From contig NZ_FVZC01000007.1 in the NCBI RefSeq assembly GCF_900166585.1, forward strand, positions 682,001-746,000: a DNA stretch of 64,000 nucleotides, written 5' to 3'. This DNA is from Mesobacillus jeotgali. GTDB lineage: Bacteria; Bacillota; Bacilli; Bacillales; Cytobacillaceae. Position numbers and translations under genes: made by a program. Below the pieces are notes generated by a model. That model was not told the DNA's origin and searched no databases. It saw only the letters and a list, made by a program, of their open reading frames with translations. Below, one piece after another: positions 1 to 7,847 of the stretch. The number at the start of each line of letters is the position of its first letter. Position 1 is the stretch's first letter.

Positions 1-1118
1 AGTCCCACGAGGAACACGACTGAAAATCCGTAAATGAAGTGGTAACTGGTGTAAGAGGCCAGCAATCCTAGTCCCGCTGACCCCAGAGCCATTCCCAGAT
101 CCATTGAGGAGAAGTACATGGCATTAGCGGTTCCTTGTTTCTCCTTCGATACTGCACTCACTGCAAGTGCTTGCAGCGTTGGCGCTACAGTCCCATAGGC
201 CAAGCCGTAAAACACTGCAGATATTAACAGTGTGAGCGTAGTTTGAGTGACGGCCAGCAGTGTCAGCCCAATTATTCCCGAGACTACGGCAGGATAAATA
301 ATGAATTTATGACCGAATTTATCGTACATCCTTCCTGAAAATGGTCTGATCACGACCATCACAATCGTCAGTACGAGAAAGAACAGTGAGATGGTTGCCC
401 CAAGGTTCGCTTCTTTTCCTAATTCACGCAGGAAGCTTACTACTCCGCCAAGCGTAATGGAGAAGAAAGCTGTCAGAATTGCTGGTGTAAAGGCGTCTTT
501 ATCAAAAGCGTGTTCACGAAAATTGATTTTTTGCCGCTTGGCAGGAACAGGTTTTCGAGGACTTTTCACAAAAATATTGATGATCATGATAAGCAGAGTC
601 ATTCCAACTGAGATCGCAATCAGTATATTAAAAGAAAAAACCTGGAGCAAGGCCAATGCCAGCATAGGCCCGAGACTTGTCCCTACACTTGTAGCCATTC
701 CATAATAGCCAATTCCTTCACCCAGACGATGGGCAGGGATTATATTAGTAGCCATGGTTGAAAAAATGGTTGTAATGATTCCAAAACCAGCTCCATGGAA
801 AACCCGAAGCAAGAGCAATAATGCAACCGAATCCTGGCCGAAGCTCAAGCCGACAGAAATGGCTATTAACCCAAGAGAAATGAGGCTTAATTTCTTATAG
901 TCCATCCTTTGCATCAAGGAAGCGACAAAAAAACGCGTAGCGATTGCGGCAACCATGAAGACCGTTGTCATCAAGCCGCCCTGTGCAGGATTATTTTTGA
1001 GGTCAGTGATGAAAGCGGGGAAGCCAGCAGTCAAAAGCTGCAGGCATAGGAAAAATAAAAAAGCCATTATGACAATGGCTGTAAACTTTGCTGTCCACAA
1101 CTTGGATGTAGTGTTCAT
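1..1118 (-). CDS. MFS transporter, C-terminus cut by the window edge
   Basis: The minus-strand frame opens with ATG at 1118 and stays open to base 1 (about 372 codons), so only the last few dozen residues of a roughly 400-residue major facilitator protein are missing. Hydrophobic helices alternate with short loops. Internal segments such as HRLGEGIGYYG and YFSSMDLGMALG mark an MFS drug/metabolite exporter subfamily, and the same segments recur in the MFS protein at 35997-37196, so the two are paralogues. The gene follows the MarR regulator by 14 bp on the same strand, which points to a regulator-efflux operon induced when MarR binds a ligand. The substrate cannot be read from the sequence. 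Confidence 0.85.
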   Translation of the reverse strand, partial: MNTTSKLWTAKFTAIVIMAFLFFLCLQLLTAGFPAFITDLKNNPAQGGLMTTVFMVAAIATRFFVASLMQRMDYKKLSLISLGLIAISVGLSFGQDSVALLLLLRVFHGAGFGIITTIFSTMATNIIPAHRLGEGIGYYGMATSVGTSLGPMLALALLQVFSFNILIAISVGMTLLIMIINIFVKSPRKPVPAKRQKINFREHAFDKDAFTPAILTAFFSITLGGVVSFLRELGKEANLGATISLFFLVLTIVMVVIRPFSGRMYDKFGHKFIIYPAVVSGIIGLTLLAVTQTTLTLLISAVFYGLAYGTVAPTLQALAVSAVSKEKQGTANAMYFSSMDLGMALGSAGLGLLASYTSYHFIYGFSVVFLVG

Positions 1119-1132
1119 TATTAGCCTTCTTT

Positions 1133-1579
1133 CTATTTGTTTTCCTCCAGAAGCCTTTCAATATTGCCTTCCAATGTAAGCGAAACATCCCTGAAAATCG
1201 TAAGTCTGTTCTCGTCAATTCCAATGGTAATTTTCGTGAAGATTTGCTCGAGCAACGGAGTCACTTCAGACACGATTTTTTCACCCTTTGGAGTGACTTT
1301 TACCAAAAACGAGCGGCGATCTAAAGGATTGGCGACTCTTTCTGCATTTTCTTGTTTTACAAGGAGATCCAGGATTTTCGTCAATGTTGCCTGATCTTTA
1401 TCTGAACGAATCGATAACTCTTTTTGGGATATCTCATCTGACTCACTCAAGGTCCGCAGCACACTCCATTGTTCAGTCGTAATATGATAAGGCTTTAAGT
1501 AATAGTTAATGATTCTGGTCAGCTTCTTGCTTAAACGAACCGATGCAGAGCCGATTGCTTTATCCATGGACATATCCAT
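1133..1579 (-). CDS. MarR-family transcriptional regulator
   Basis: 148-residue winged-helix protein of normal MarR length. Residues about 33-105 contain the MarR core: ITTEQWSVLRTL, then a recognition helix region (SQKELSIRSDKDQATLTKIL) and the wing ending in DRRSFLVKVTPKG, which carries the family DRR signature. Helices at both ends should form the dimer interface. It probably represses itself and the downstream MFS exporter, since a 9-bp inverted repeat overlaps its own predicted -10 (see 1606-1654). An AGGAGG Shine-Dalgarno precedes the ATG. The effector is unknown. Confidence 0.93.
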   Translation of the reverse strand: MDMSMDKAIGSASVRLSKKLTRIINYYLKPYHITTEQWSVLRTLSESDEISQKELSIRSDKDQATLTKILDLLVKQENAERVANPLDRRSFLVKVTPKGEKIVSEVTPLLEQIFTKITIGIDENRLTIFRDVSLTLEGNIERLLEENK

Positions 1580-1605
1580 TATTGTGTCCTCCTTATTTAA
1601 CTTAG

Positions 1606-1654
1606 ATTATTTTATCACGTAAAATAATTAGTGTAAATATAATTTGTATACAAA
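1606..1654 (-). promoter_or_regulatory. Promoter and probable MarR operator
   Basis: Reading the minus strand, -35 TTTACA (1632-1637) and -10 TAAAAT (1609-1614) are 17 bp apart. A perfect inverted repeat ATTATTTTA-5 nt-TAAAATAAT (1606-1628) covers the -10 and part of the spacer, where a repressor would block RNA polymerase. A second palindrome, TTTGTATACAAA, lies just upstream at 1643-1654. Assigning these sites to the adjacent MarR protein is inference from position. Confidence 0.65.
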
Positions 1655-1772
1655 CTATTTTTTGAGCGAAAAGAAACTTGGAATCTTAAAGAGGAATATC
1701 AATCAATCAAAAACACCTGATGTCCTTCAAGTAATGGGGAATGAAAGTGAATATTGTCATTCCAAAAAAACA

Positions 1773-1801
1773 TTGTATTCTAAAAATTTAGAACGTAAAA
1801 T
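1773..1801 (+). promoter_or_regulatory. Promoter with palindromic operator for the HTH-MFS pair
   Basis: -35 TTGTAT (1773-1778), 17-bp spacer, -10 TAAAAT (1796-1801). The spacer holds a perfect inverted repeat, TTCTAAA-AA-TTTAGAA (1778-1793). The position between the -35 and -10 boxes is typical of an autoregulated ArsR/winged-helix operon. The assignment to the downstream regulator is inference. Confidence 0.6.
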
Positions 1802-1840
1802 AAAATTAGAACATATGAATATATTGGAAGGTGAATCGAG

Positions 1841-2317
1841 TTGGATTATATAAAGAAAACAATGGAAGTGAGCCTGGAACAGCAAAAATTGATTTCAAGT
1901 CCTTTGCGCGTAAAAATCATTTATTTGCTTGCAACAAGAGCGATGACCGCAAAGCAGGTTGCGGATGAACTGGGGAAAACAGCTGGAAGCATTCATTACC
2001 ATATCCAGCAGCTTTATAATGGCGGAATCATAGAGTTGGAGGAGACGAAAGAGAACAGGGGAATCATCGAAAAATACTACCGATCGAAAGCCACCCATTT
2101 CAACCTGAAAACTGGGGATGCGAAGCCTGGCAATGAAAAAGTCATGAGTCAGGGGACATACGTTTCTTTGACGGAAGAAGACAGGAAGGAATTACAGAAG
2201 GATATCGATTTATTATTTTTAAAATATGTAAAAAAATCAGCAGAGAAAAGCGGCGGGGACAAAGTTTCATATGAAATTAATTTCTCCTTAAAAAGAGAAA
2301 TTGAGGAGGAGAGTTAA
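1841..2317 (+). CDS. ArsR-like winged-helix transcriptional regulator
   Basis: The TTG start at 1841 is chosen because GGAAGGTG sits 7 nt upstream. The 158-residue product has an N-terminal helix-turn-helix of the HTH_20/ArsR type: LISSPLRVKIIYLLATRAMTAKQVADELGKTAGSIHYHIQQL, then a wing and IIEKYYRSKA, roughly residues 12-80. The C-terminal half is charged and helical, probably a dimerisation or effector region. It ends 1 bp before the MFS gene, so the two form an operon and the protein likely controls that exporter. No cysteine-rich metal site is visible, so a metal role is not supported. Confidence 0.85.
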   Translation: MDYIKKTMEVSLEQQKLISSPLRVKIIYLLATRAMTAKQVADELGKTAGSIHYHIQQLYNGGIIELEETKENRGIIEKYYRSKATHFNLKTGDAKPGNEKVMSQGTYVSLTEEDRKELQKDIDLLFLKYVKKSAEKSGGDKVSYEINFSLKREIEEES

Positions 2318-2318
2318 T

Positions 2319-3587
2319 ATGGACAGCTCAATTAAGAAGAATCTTGTCCTGTTTTTAGTTGGGAAGGTGACATCTGTTCTTGGTTCATCTATCTATGCAT
2401 TCGCCATCGGGCTATATATACTGGCGGAAACTGGTTCGAGCCTCAATTTTGCTGTTACACTTGTGCTCAGCATGCTGCCGCGGATTCTGCTCGCCCCGGT
2501 GGCAGGTACATTGAGCGACCGCCTGGACCGAAAGAAAATCATTATTTTTTCAAACTTTGCGAGTGCTTTCTGGCTGGGCATCATATTGGCATCCTTCCTG
2601 TTTTTTACACAGGAAATCTGGGTCTTATACGTCGCTACGACTGGTTTGGGCATCATCGGTACCTTTTACTCCATAGCGGTTACCTCTTCGATTTACAACA
2701 TGGTCGGTCCTGATCATTTGCAAAGAGCCATGTCATTGAACCAGGCTGCCATCTCCCTTTCCACTATTCTGGGGCCAGTGCTTGGCGGAGTGTTCTTCGG
2801 AATGATTCACATTCACCTCTTCATGGCGTTGAACTTACTTACTTACCTCATCTCAGCTTTTGCAAGCATCTTCATAGATTACAATTTATTCTCTAAGAAA
2901 TCGCATAATAAGAGAACCTCTCGTATGTCAGAAAATCTGAGGCAGGGTCTTTCATATATCAAAGGACAGCCGTTTATCCTTCACCTTGTGATCCTGAGCG
3001 TCTGGTTAAACTTTTGGTTTGCAGTCTTTCCAGTCGCTATGCCTTATTTAGTTTTGACAGTCAGGAAAATGTCATCCATCCAGCTTGGGGTGATTGAAGG
3101 GGCATTCTCTGTAGGCATGCTGATCATGGCACTGCTCCTGTCTGCGAGGAAGGAAATCAGAAAAAAAGAGCTGTCGATCACCGGAGGCATGGTTCTGCTT
3201 TCAGCGGCCTTGATGTTGACGGGTCTGCCCGCCATCCCGGGGTTCATTAACCTGCCAAATGCAGCTGTTTTTGGGTTCTTGATCACCATAGTCCTGGTTC
3301 TATCTGTTTCCATCATGTTCATCAACACGCCAGTAAGTGTACTTCTGCAAAAAAACACCCCTGATGAATACCGTGGAAGAGTGATGGCTCTTCTCGAAAC
3401 TGGTGCCAGCGCTATGACTCCATTAGGTTTCATTCTCTTTGGTTTTCTATTGGAAAAATTGCCTGTTTGGCTGCTGCTGGCTGTCTGTGGACTCAGCCTC
3501 CTGGCTATGGTCGTCTATCTTTACCGTGAAAAAATGTTCCTAAAGCTCCTGAAGGATGAAGACCAGCCAAGAGCGTCATCTATTTAA
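2319..3587 (+). CDS. MFS transporter (EntS/MFS_3-like exporter)
   Basis: The ATG at 2319 is preferred over an in-frame TTG at 2301 because GAGGAGGA ends 8 nt before it and the TTG overlaps that site. The 422-residue protein has about 12 hydrophobic helices. The loop RLDRKKIIIFSNFASA after helix 2 and YRGRVMALLETG in the second half are typical of the enterobactin-exporter/macrolide-efflux branch of MFS. It is transcribed with the upstream winged-helix regulator and ends at a strong bidirectional hairpin. It likely exports a small hydrophobic compound; the substrate is unknown. Confidence 0.88.
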   Translation: MDSSIKKNLVLFLVGKVTSVLGSSIYAFAIGLYILAETGSSLNFAVTLVLSMLPRILLAPVAGTLSDRLDRKKIIIFSNFASAFWLGIILASFLFFTQEIWVLYVATTGLGIIGTFYSIAVTSSIYNMVGPDHLQRAMSLNQAAISLSTILGPVLGGVFFGMIHIHLFMALNLLTYLISAFASIFIDYNLFSKKSHNKRTSRMSENLRQGLSYIKGQPFILHLVILSVWLNFWFAVFPVAMPYLVLTVRKMSSIQLGVIEGAFSVGMLIMALLLSARKEIRKKELSITGGMVLLSAALMLTGLPAIPGFINLPNAAVFGFLITIVLVLSVSIMFINTPVSVLLQKNTPDEYRGRVMALLETGASAMTPLGFILFGFLLEKLPVWLLLAVCGLSLLAMVVYLYREKMFLKLLKDEDQPRASSI

Positions 3588-3590
3588 ATG

Positions 3591-3621
3591 AAAAGGATGA
3601 GCAGAAAATGCTCATCCTTTT
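3591..3621. terminator. Bidirectional terminator, MFS / rluF
   Basis: A 13-bp perfect stem (AAAAGGATGAGCA / TGCTCATCCTTTT) with a GAAAA loop lies between convergent genes. The U-rich arms serve both strands. The stop codon of the minus-strand rluF gene (3620-3622) overlaps the last bases of the hairpin. Confidence 0.9.
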
Positions 3622-4333
3622 ACCATTCCTTCGGTTCGTAATTCAAGTCGCTGAACAGCTGGTTCTTCTCCTTTTTGGTCAAGTCGCGCCATTGACCGAT
3701 GGGCAGGCTGCCAAGATGGATGTTCATGATCCGGATGCGCTGCAGCCTGAGGACTTCGTAGCCAAGGGTTTCGCACATTCTGCGGATTTGTCTGTTCAAT
3801 CCTTGTGTAAGGATTATATTGAATTCGTATTTTGAGAGCTGAACGACCTTTGCAGGAAGTGTTTTCGTTCCGAGAATCCTTACACCTTCGGACATCGCCT
3901 TGACGAATTCAGGTGTGATTGGCTTGTCTACAGAAACAATGTACTCTTTTTCATGCTTGTTTTCAGCCCGCAGAATTTCATTGACAATATCCCCGTCATT
4001 GGTAAGCAGGATCAGACCTTCCGAATCCTTATCAAGACGCCCGATGTTGAAGATACGCAGTGGATGATTCACGAGATCGATGATATTCCCCTTGACATGC
4101 CTTTCAGTTGTACTGGTTATGCCGACCGGTTTATTTAAGGCAATGTATACATAATTATGTGCAACCCTTATTTCTTCACCGTTGAGCTTGACTACATCAC
4201 CAGGTTCAACCTGGCTGCCAATTTTTGCGACCTTGCCGTTGATTGTTACACGGCCTTCCTCAATAAGACGGTCAGCGCCCCGCCTTGACGTTTTTCCTGT
4301 TTCGCTGATGAATTTATTGATACGCAGGTTCAT
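3620..4333 (-). CDS. rluF: 23S rRNA pseudouridine synthase, RluF-like
   Basis: Converts a uridine of 23S rRNA to pseudouridine. An N-terminal S4 RNA-binding domain (about residues 3-60) is followed by the RsuA/RluB/E/F catalytic domain. The catalytic Asp is D101 in GRLDKDSEG, and the C-terminal [17 protein letters not shown] motif is clear. The start is placed at the internal Met (4333) because AAGGAT lies just upstream and the S4 domain begins there. A longer frame from 4393 adds 20 residues with no family match. The protein has 237 residues, normal for RluF. It is a stand-alone gene, convergent with the MFS operon. Confidence 0.9.
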   Translation of the reverse strand: MNLRINKFISETGKTSRRGADRLIEEGRVTINGKVAKIGSQVEPGDVVKLNGEEIRVAHNYVYIALNKPVGITSTTERHVKGNIIDLVNHPLRIFNIGRLDKDSEGLILLTNDGDIVNEILRAENKHEKEYIVSVDKPITPEFVKAMSEGVRILGTKTLPAKVVQLSKYEFNIILTQGLNRQIRRMCETLGYEVLRLQRIRIMNIHLGSLPIGQWRDLTKKEKNQLFSDLNYEPKEW

Positions 4334-4650
4334 CCCATCCTTAAACTTTTGAATTATACATTTAAGAATATTCCACTGCGTGTTTATTTTCAAGCCATGT
4401 CCGTTTGTAAAAGTATAATGAGTTCCGGGCCTGTTTTATAAAATGGCGGCTTTTTGAAAACTCTTCTTCAATTTTATCATCGTTAGATTAAAATGCAGGA
4501 GGTATCTATTAAACAACCTTTAAAAACTGACAGCGGAAAATAATTTACGCTGTTTTTTTCGGCCAACATACAAATAATAACGGAGATGTTTAGCTGGTGA
4601 CAGATTAGGTTATTAGCTTTCGTATACTAAAGAAGGGTGGTAGATCTAGT
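4334..4650. other. Intergenic region with a possible leader peptide and terminator
   Basis: On the plus strand an ATG at 4490 begins a 16-codon frame (MQEVSIKQPLKTDSGK) that ends inside a hairpin, ACAGCG-12 nt-CGCTGT (4530-4553), followed by seven T residues. This looks like a short terminated transcript upstream of the oxidoreductase gene, but no clear promoter could be fixed. The rest of the gap is AT-rich with no recognisable element. Confidence 0.4.
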
Positions 4651-5775
4651 ATGGACGAAAAATTCAGTCCGTTATTTGATTCCTTTTCGTTTCCGAATGG
4701 AGTCAGCTTGAAAAATCGGCTTATCATGGCTCCAATGACAAATTTTTCATCAAAGGATGATGGAACCGTAACAGATGCCGAGGTTAAATATTATGCCCGC
4801 CGCTCAAAGGGAGTCAGTATGGTAGTTACAGCATGTACATTCGTGACCAGGAACGGGAAAGGGTTTCACGGAGAATTCGGCGCAGATAGTGACGAATTGA
4901 TTCCAAGCCTGAAAAAGCTTGCTTCTGCGATCAAAGCAGAAGGCGCCAAAGCAGTGCTGCAAATTTTCCATGGCGGACGCGAGTGTCCTCCTGAGCAAGT
5001 GCCAGATGGTGATATTGTCAGCGCTAGCAACGTTCAATCTGAACGCAACAGCGCAAAAGCACCCCGTGAATTGACGGGGCAAGAAGTAGAGGAGATTATA
5101 GCAGCATTTGGAGAGACAACCCGCCGGGCGATCGAGGCAGGCTTCGATGGAGTTGAAATCCATGGGGCAAACGGCTATTTGATCCAGCAATTCTTCTCCC
5201 CTCACTCGAACAGGCGTGAAGACAAGTGGGGAGGGTCACTTGAAAAAAGGATGGCCTTCCCGCTTGCGGTTGTAGATGAGGTGAAAAGAATTACGGCCGA
5301 GCATGCCAGGGAACCATTTATCGTGGGTTACAGATTTTCCCCGGAAGAGCCAGAGGAGCCGGGAATTACGATGGCTGATACACTGGAACTGATCGATGCT
5401 CTTGCAGAAAAAGAACTCGACTACCTGCACGTATCACTGAATGATTTCTGGTCCAAGCCGAGAAGAGGGATAGAAGATAACCGTTCAAGGATAGAAATCA
5501 TCCACGAACGTGTTGGCGGCAAAGTACCTGTCATTGGTGTAGGCTCTCTTTATAGTGCAGAAGACGTGATCAAGGCTTTCGGAACCGGAGTGCCGCTGCT
5601 TGCCCTTGGCCGTGAACTGATCATCGATCCTGACTGGGTCGAAAAGGTCGAAAATGGACGTGAAAATGATATCGAAACGAAGCTTGATACAGCTGCTCAG
5701 GCTCGCCTGGTCGTGCCAGACCCATTGTGGCAGGCAATCGTGAACACTCCAGGCTGGTTCCCGGGTGTGCAATAG
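4651..5775 (+). CDS. NADH:flavin oxidoreductase, Old Yellow Enzyme family
   Basis: 374-residue FMN-dependent TIM-barrel enzyme expected to reduce activated alkenes or related substrates with NAD(P)H. Family marks seen are LKNRLIMAPMTNF near the N-terminus, QIFHGGR (104-110), the substrate-binding HGANGYLIQQFFSP (171-184, with H171 and N174), and DKWGGSLEKR. The phosphate-binding stretch VIGVGSLYSAEDV is near the C-terminus. There is no C-terminal FAD/NAD domain, so this is the short OYE/YqjM-like class and not 2,4-dienoyl-CoA reductase. AAGGGTGG precedes the ATG. It is monocistronic, with a terminator following. The physiological substrate is unknown. Confidence 0.92.
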   Translation: MDEKFSPLFDSFSFPNGVSLKNRLIMAPMTNFSSKDDGTVTDAEVKYYARRSKGVSMVVTACTFVTRNGKGFHGEFGADSDELIPSLKKLASAIKAEGAKAVLQIFHGGRECPPEQVPDGDIVSASNVQSERNSAKAPRELTGQEVEEIIAAFGETTRRAIEAGFDGVEIHGANGYLIQQFFSPHSNRREDKWGGSLEKRMAFPLAVVDEVKRITAEHAREPFIVGYRFSPEEPEEPGITMADTLELIDALAEKELDYLHVSLNDFWSKPRRGIEDNRSRIEIIHERVGGKVPVIGVGSLYSAEDVIKAFGTGVPLLALGRELIIDPDWVEKVENGRENDIETKLDTAAQARLVVPDPLWQAIVNTPGWFPGVQ

Positions 5776-5790
5776 TATTTTAGGGTTATA

Positions 5791-5823
5791 AGAATCAAAG
5801 CTTTTGGCTTTGGTTCTTTTTTT
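5791..5823 (+). terminator. Terminator after OYE gene
   Basis: Stem AGAATCAAAGC / GCTTTGGTTCT (one G-U pair) with a 5-nt loop and a run of T, 16 bp after the stop codon. Confidence 0.85.
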
Positions 5824-5959
5824 AAGGCTCTTTTCTCAAACTTTGCTGCTATTGACTACAAAATAGGATGGAAATACCTGAGTTTCTTTACAAAAAATTA
5901 ACGCTTATTAAGAGCTTGCAAACTTATTACCGACCTGCAAAATGGCTTTTATCACGTTA
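5824..5959 (+). repeat. Dispersed ~140-bp intergenic repeat, copy A
   Basis: Begins AAGGCTCTTTTCTCAAAC and ends about ATCACGTTA. The reverse complement of 13306-13446 matches it almost end to end, with scattered substitutions, a 9-bp indel and a few single-base gaps. No protein-coding frame is conserved between copies, so it is a non-coding repeat element. It starts directly at the end of the OYE terminator. Confidence 0.85.
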
Positions 5960-6305
5960 ACAACAATCTTTACGAAAACAGCCTTTTTAATGAATTTTGG
6001 GGACCTCCCGCGCATCCGGTTATGGATGTGAAGGCATTTCCAGGGCAAATCGCCCATTCTCTAGGGATTATACGCTGGCTCCAAGAGTCATTCAGTTTAC
6101 AGGAGTGTTTTCGTGCTCCCAGAAGGAGAATAAGGGTATTGACAGGGAGGGACGAGGCGGATAATCACGAAAAAAAGGCCTAAACCTCATGTGTCTTGAA
6201 GAACACATAAGGGCTCAGGCACTTATTTGAATATGGAGAAGGAGATATTCACTAGAAATAACAGGTATTTTCATGAAAGATAAGTTTCTTTATTAATAAA
6301 TAAAC
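5960..6305. other. Gene-free stretch, one imperfect hairpin
   Basis: No supportable gene. A 54-codon ATG frame near 6022 has no recognisable product and no Shine-Dalgarno site. An imperfect stem, CCTCATGTGT (6185-6194) with ACACATAAGG (6203-6212), extended by GCCT/AGGC, could be a terminator-like or repeat-derived hairpin. The rest is unexplained. Confidence 0.4.
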
Positions 6306-6447
6306 TTTATTCGCAAAAAACAAAAGGTTATACGCAAATACAAGTGTTTATTCGCAAAAAATAACCTTTATTCGCAAAGAATAACCTTTAATCGCAAAAA
6401 AATCTCCTCTTATTCGCAAACTGGAAATTATCGCGGGTTTTTCCCAG
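6306..6447 (+). repeat. 20-bp tandem array with terminal hairpin module (locus 1)
   Basis: Six CGCAAA cores at 6312, 6333, 6353, 6373, 6393 and 6415 give a spacing of 20-22 bp, with units like TTTATTCGCAAAGAATAACC. The last unit runs into ACTGGAAATT, eight variable bases and a T-rich CCCAG arm, a hairpin module that recurs at three other loci (8741, 45148 and 52209). The 3' end of the minus-strand gene at 6428-7366 lies inside this hairpin. Confidence 0.85.
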
Positions 6448-7366
6448 AATGAATCCCAGCTTCATAGATTTTCACATTACCAAAGATCGCTGGAAGGGTT
6501 TGTGTTTCAATCCCGCATTCTGACGCTATCTTAAGCAAATAACCAAAAAGGTGGTCGCCCTCAGTCGGGAGTGATTTTTCCATATCACGCTGCAGTGAGG
6601 ATTTCATATTATAGCCGATTTCCTTTAGCTTGCCGAGGGTGGCCTCGATTGCTCCGTCTGCAAGGGGAGCTTCCATTCTTTCCATAATAGATGCAGCCTC
6701 ATGCACCAAGGATTTAAGTGTGACCCAGCCGTGCTCCTGTTCCCGGATTGGACCGATGGGGGACCTGAAAAGGGAGGTGATGCCGCTTAATGATGTGATG
6801 AATAAGTATTTCTGCCACATTTCCTGTTCAATTTTTTCAGAAAGACGGAAGTTAGCCTTTGTGCCGTCAAAAGCAGCTTGGAGCTGAACGATTCTTTCTG
6901 AACGCTCGCCGTTTCGTTCTCCAAATACTAAATCATGAATTGGGCTGGTTTGAATTATCTTACCACTGCCATCCAAAGTCGTTTCGATAAAACATAGCCC
7001 ACCGATCACTTTTTCTATACCGAATGCTTCTGTTAAGGTATTGAGATGGGAGACGCCATTCAGTAAAGGGAGAATCATCGTCCTGTCCCCGACAAACGGA
7101 CGGATGCTCTCAATCGCGCCATCCAAATGATAAGACTTGGTGGAGACGAGAATAACGTCATATGGTTGTGCATCCAAACCTGAAACAACTGTCGGTGGAT
7201 TCGGAAAATGCAGATCCCCATGGATGCTGGAAACAACCAGACCGTTTTCCTTAAGCTGTTTCTGCCGTTTTTCCCGGACCAGAAATGTGACATCTTCTCC
7301 TTTTTCCAATAGCCTTCCGCCGAAATAGCCACCAATGGCACCGGCACCAACAATTAATATCTTCAT
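6428..7366 (-). CDS. panE: 2-dehydropantoate 2-reductase family protein (PanE/ApbA-like)
   Basis: 312 residues with an N-terminal NADP-binding Rossmann motif GAGAIGGYFG (7-16), STKSYHLDGAI after the first sheet, and the C-terminal ApbA helical domain. True PanE reduces ketopantoate in pantothenate synthesis. In the usual W.K...N active-site segment this protein reads EMWQKYLFITSL: the lysine is kept, but the asparagine four residues later is replaced. It may therefore be a paralogue acting on another 2-oxo acid. GGGAGG precedes the ATG. It stands alone, with no other pan genes nearby, and its stop codon is embedded in a repeat hairpin. Confidence 0.75.
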   Translation of the reverse strand: MKILIVGAGAIGGYFGGRLLEKGEDVTFLVREKRQKQLKENGLVVSSIHGDLHFPNPPTVVSGLDAQPYDVILVSTKSYHLDGAIESIRPFVGDRTMILPLLNGVSHLNTLTEAFGIEKVIGGLCFIETTLDGSGKIIQTSPIHDLVFGERNGERSERIVQLQAAFDGTKANFRLSEKIEQEMWQKYLFITSLSGITSLFRSPIGPIREQEHGWVTLKSLVHEAASIMERMEAPLADGAIEATLGKLKEIGYNMKSSLQRDMEKSLPTEGDHLFGYLLKIASECGIETQTLPAIFGNVKIYEAGIHSGKNPR

Positions 7367-7392
7367 CTTTTAAACCTCCCGCCTACGTAAAA

Positions 7393-7417
7393 GTGCACGC
7401 TTGTTTTAAGCGTGCAC
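7393..7417 (-). terminator. Terminator upstream of panE-like gene
   Basis: Ten-base perfect stem GTGCACGCTT / AAGCGTGCAC with a 5-nt loop. On the minus strand it is followed by TTTT, so it ends transcription from the decayed lytS locus. Confidence 0.8.
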
Positions 7418-7455
7418 AGCTATTGTTTTAAAACTATCAGAAAAATGAGTTTGTT

Positions 7456-7713
7456 TCAACTGGAGATCACCTCATCTGATGCCAGGTCTGCTGCCCATGG
7501 ATTGAACTGCAAATTATCAGCAGAGAAACTCATGCCTGAATATAAACGATAATCCCAAAGAAACCAAAGAAAAATGGTGGCGAAATATTGCTGCCTTCGG
7601 TTGAGCGAGTCATGGTAAATCACTCCCCTGAAAAAGCGGAACCTTGTTAAAATGAAGGCAATTGTAACAATGATGCCAAGCCGTTCGAGCGTGGCAATGA
7701 GCAATTCAAACAT
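7456..7713 (-). pseudogene. lytS: LytS-type sensor kinase, N-terminal remnant
   Basis: The 85-residue frame resembles only the start of LytS (5TM-5TMR_LYT membrane domain): LLIATLERLGIIVTIAFILTRFRFFR, then a second hydrophobic stretch, SGMSFSADNLQFNPWAADLASDE, and a stop. The start at 7713 is chosen because AAGGAGA lies 8 nt upstream. Between the two recognisable parts the read frame gives ATIFLWFLWDYRLY. Shifting by one base gives IFFGFFGII, the expected LytS sequence, so a T-run insertion and a nearby compensating deletion have scrambled this piece. The rest of the membrane domain, the GAF domain and the kinase domain are absent, as is a LytR partner. Confidence 0.75.
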
Positions 7714-7818
7714 ACCCGCTCTCCTTGGAAGTAAAATGATATCTGAACTCATTTTAATAGAAAGAGAAATAAAGTAAAAGAGTATGAGCTAACGCTGGCC
7801 AGTGGCTAACAAAAGAAA

Positions 7819-7847
7819 TAACCTTCCAGCACAAGGTGGGAAGGTTA
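7819..7847 (-). terminator. Terminator after DUF421 gene
   Basis: Stem TAACCTTCC / GGAAGGTTA with an 11-nt loop. The minus strand continues TTTCTTTT. The stop codon of the DUF421 gene overlaps the stem. Confidence 0.65.

Noticed and set aside
1644..1853. 69-codon ATG frame before the winged-helix gene
   Set aside because: No Shine-Dalgarno, odd composition, and it crosses the predicted promoter and overlaps the start of a clear gene.
6022..6186. 54-codon frame in the 5.8-6.4 kb gap
   Set aside because: No RBS, no family resemblance, and the same gap contains repeat elements.
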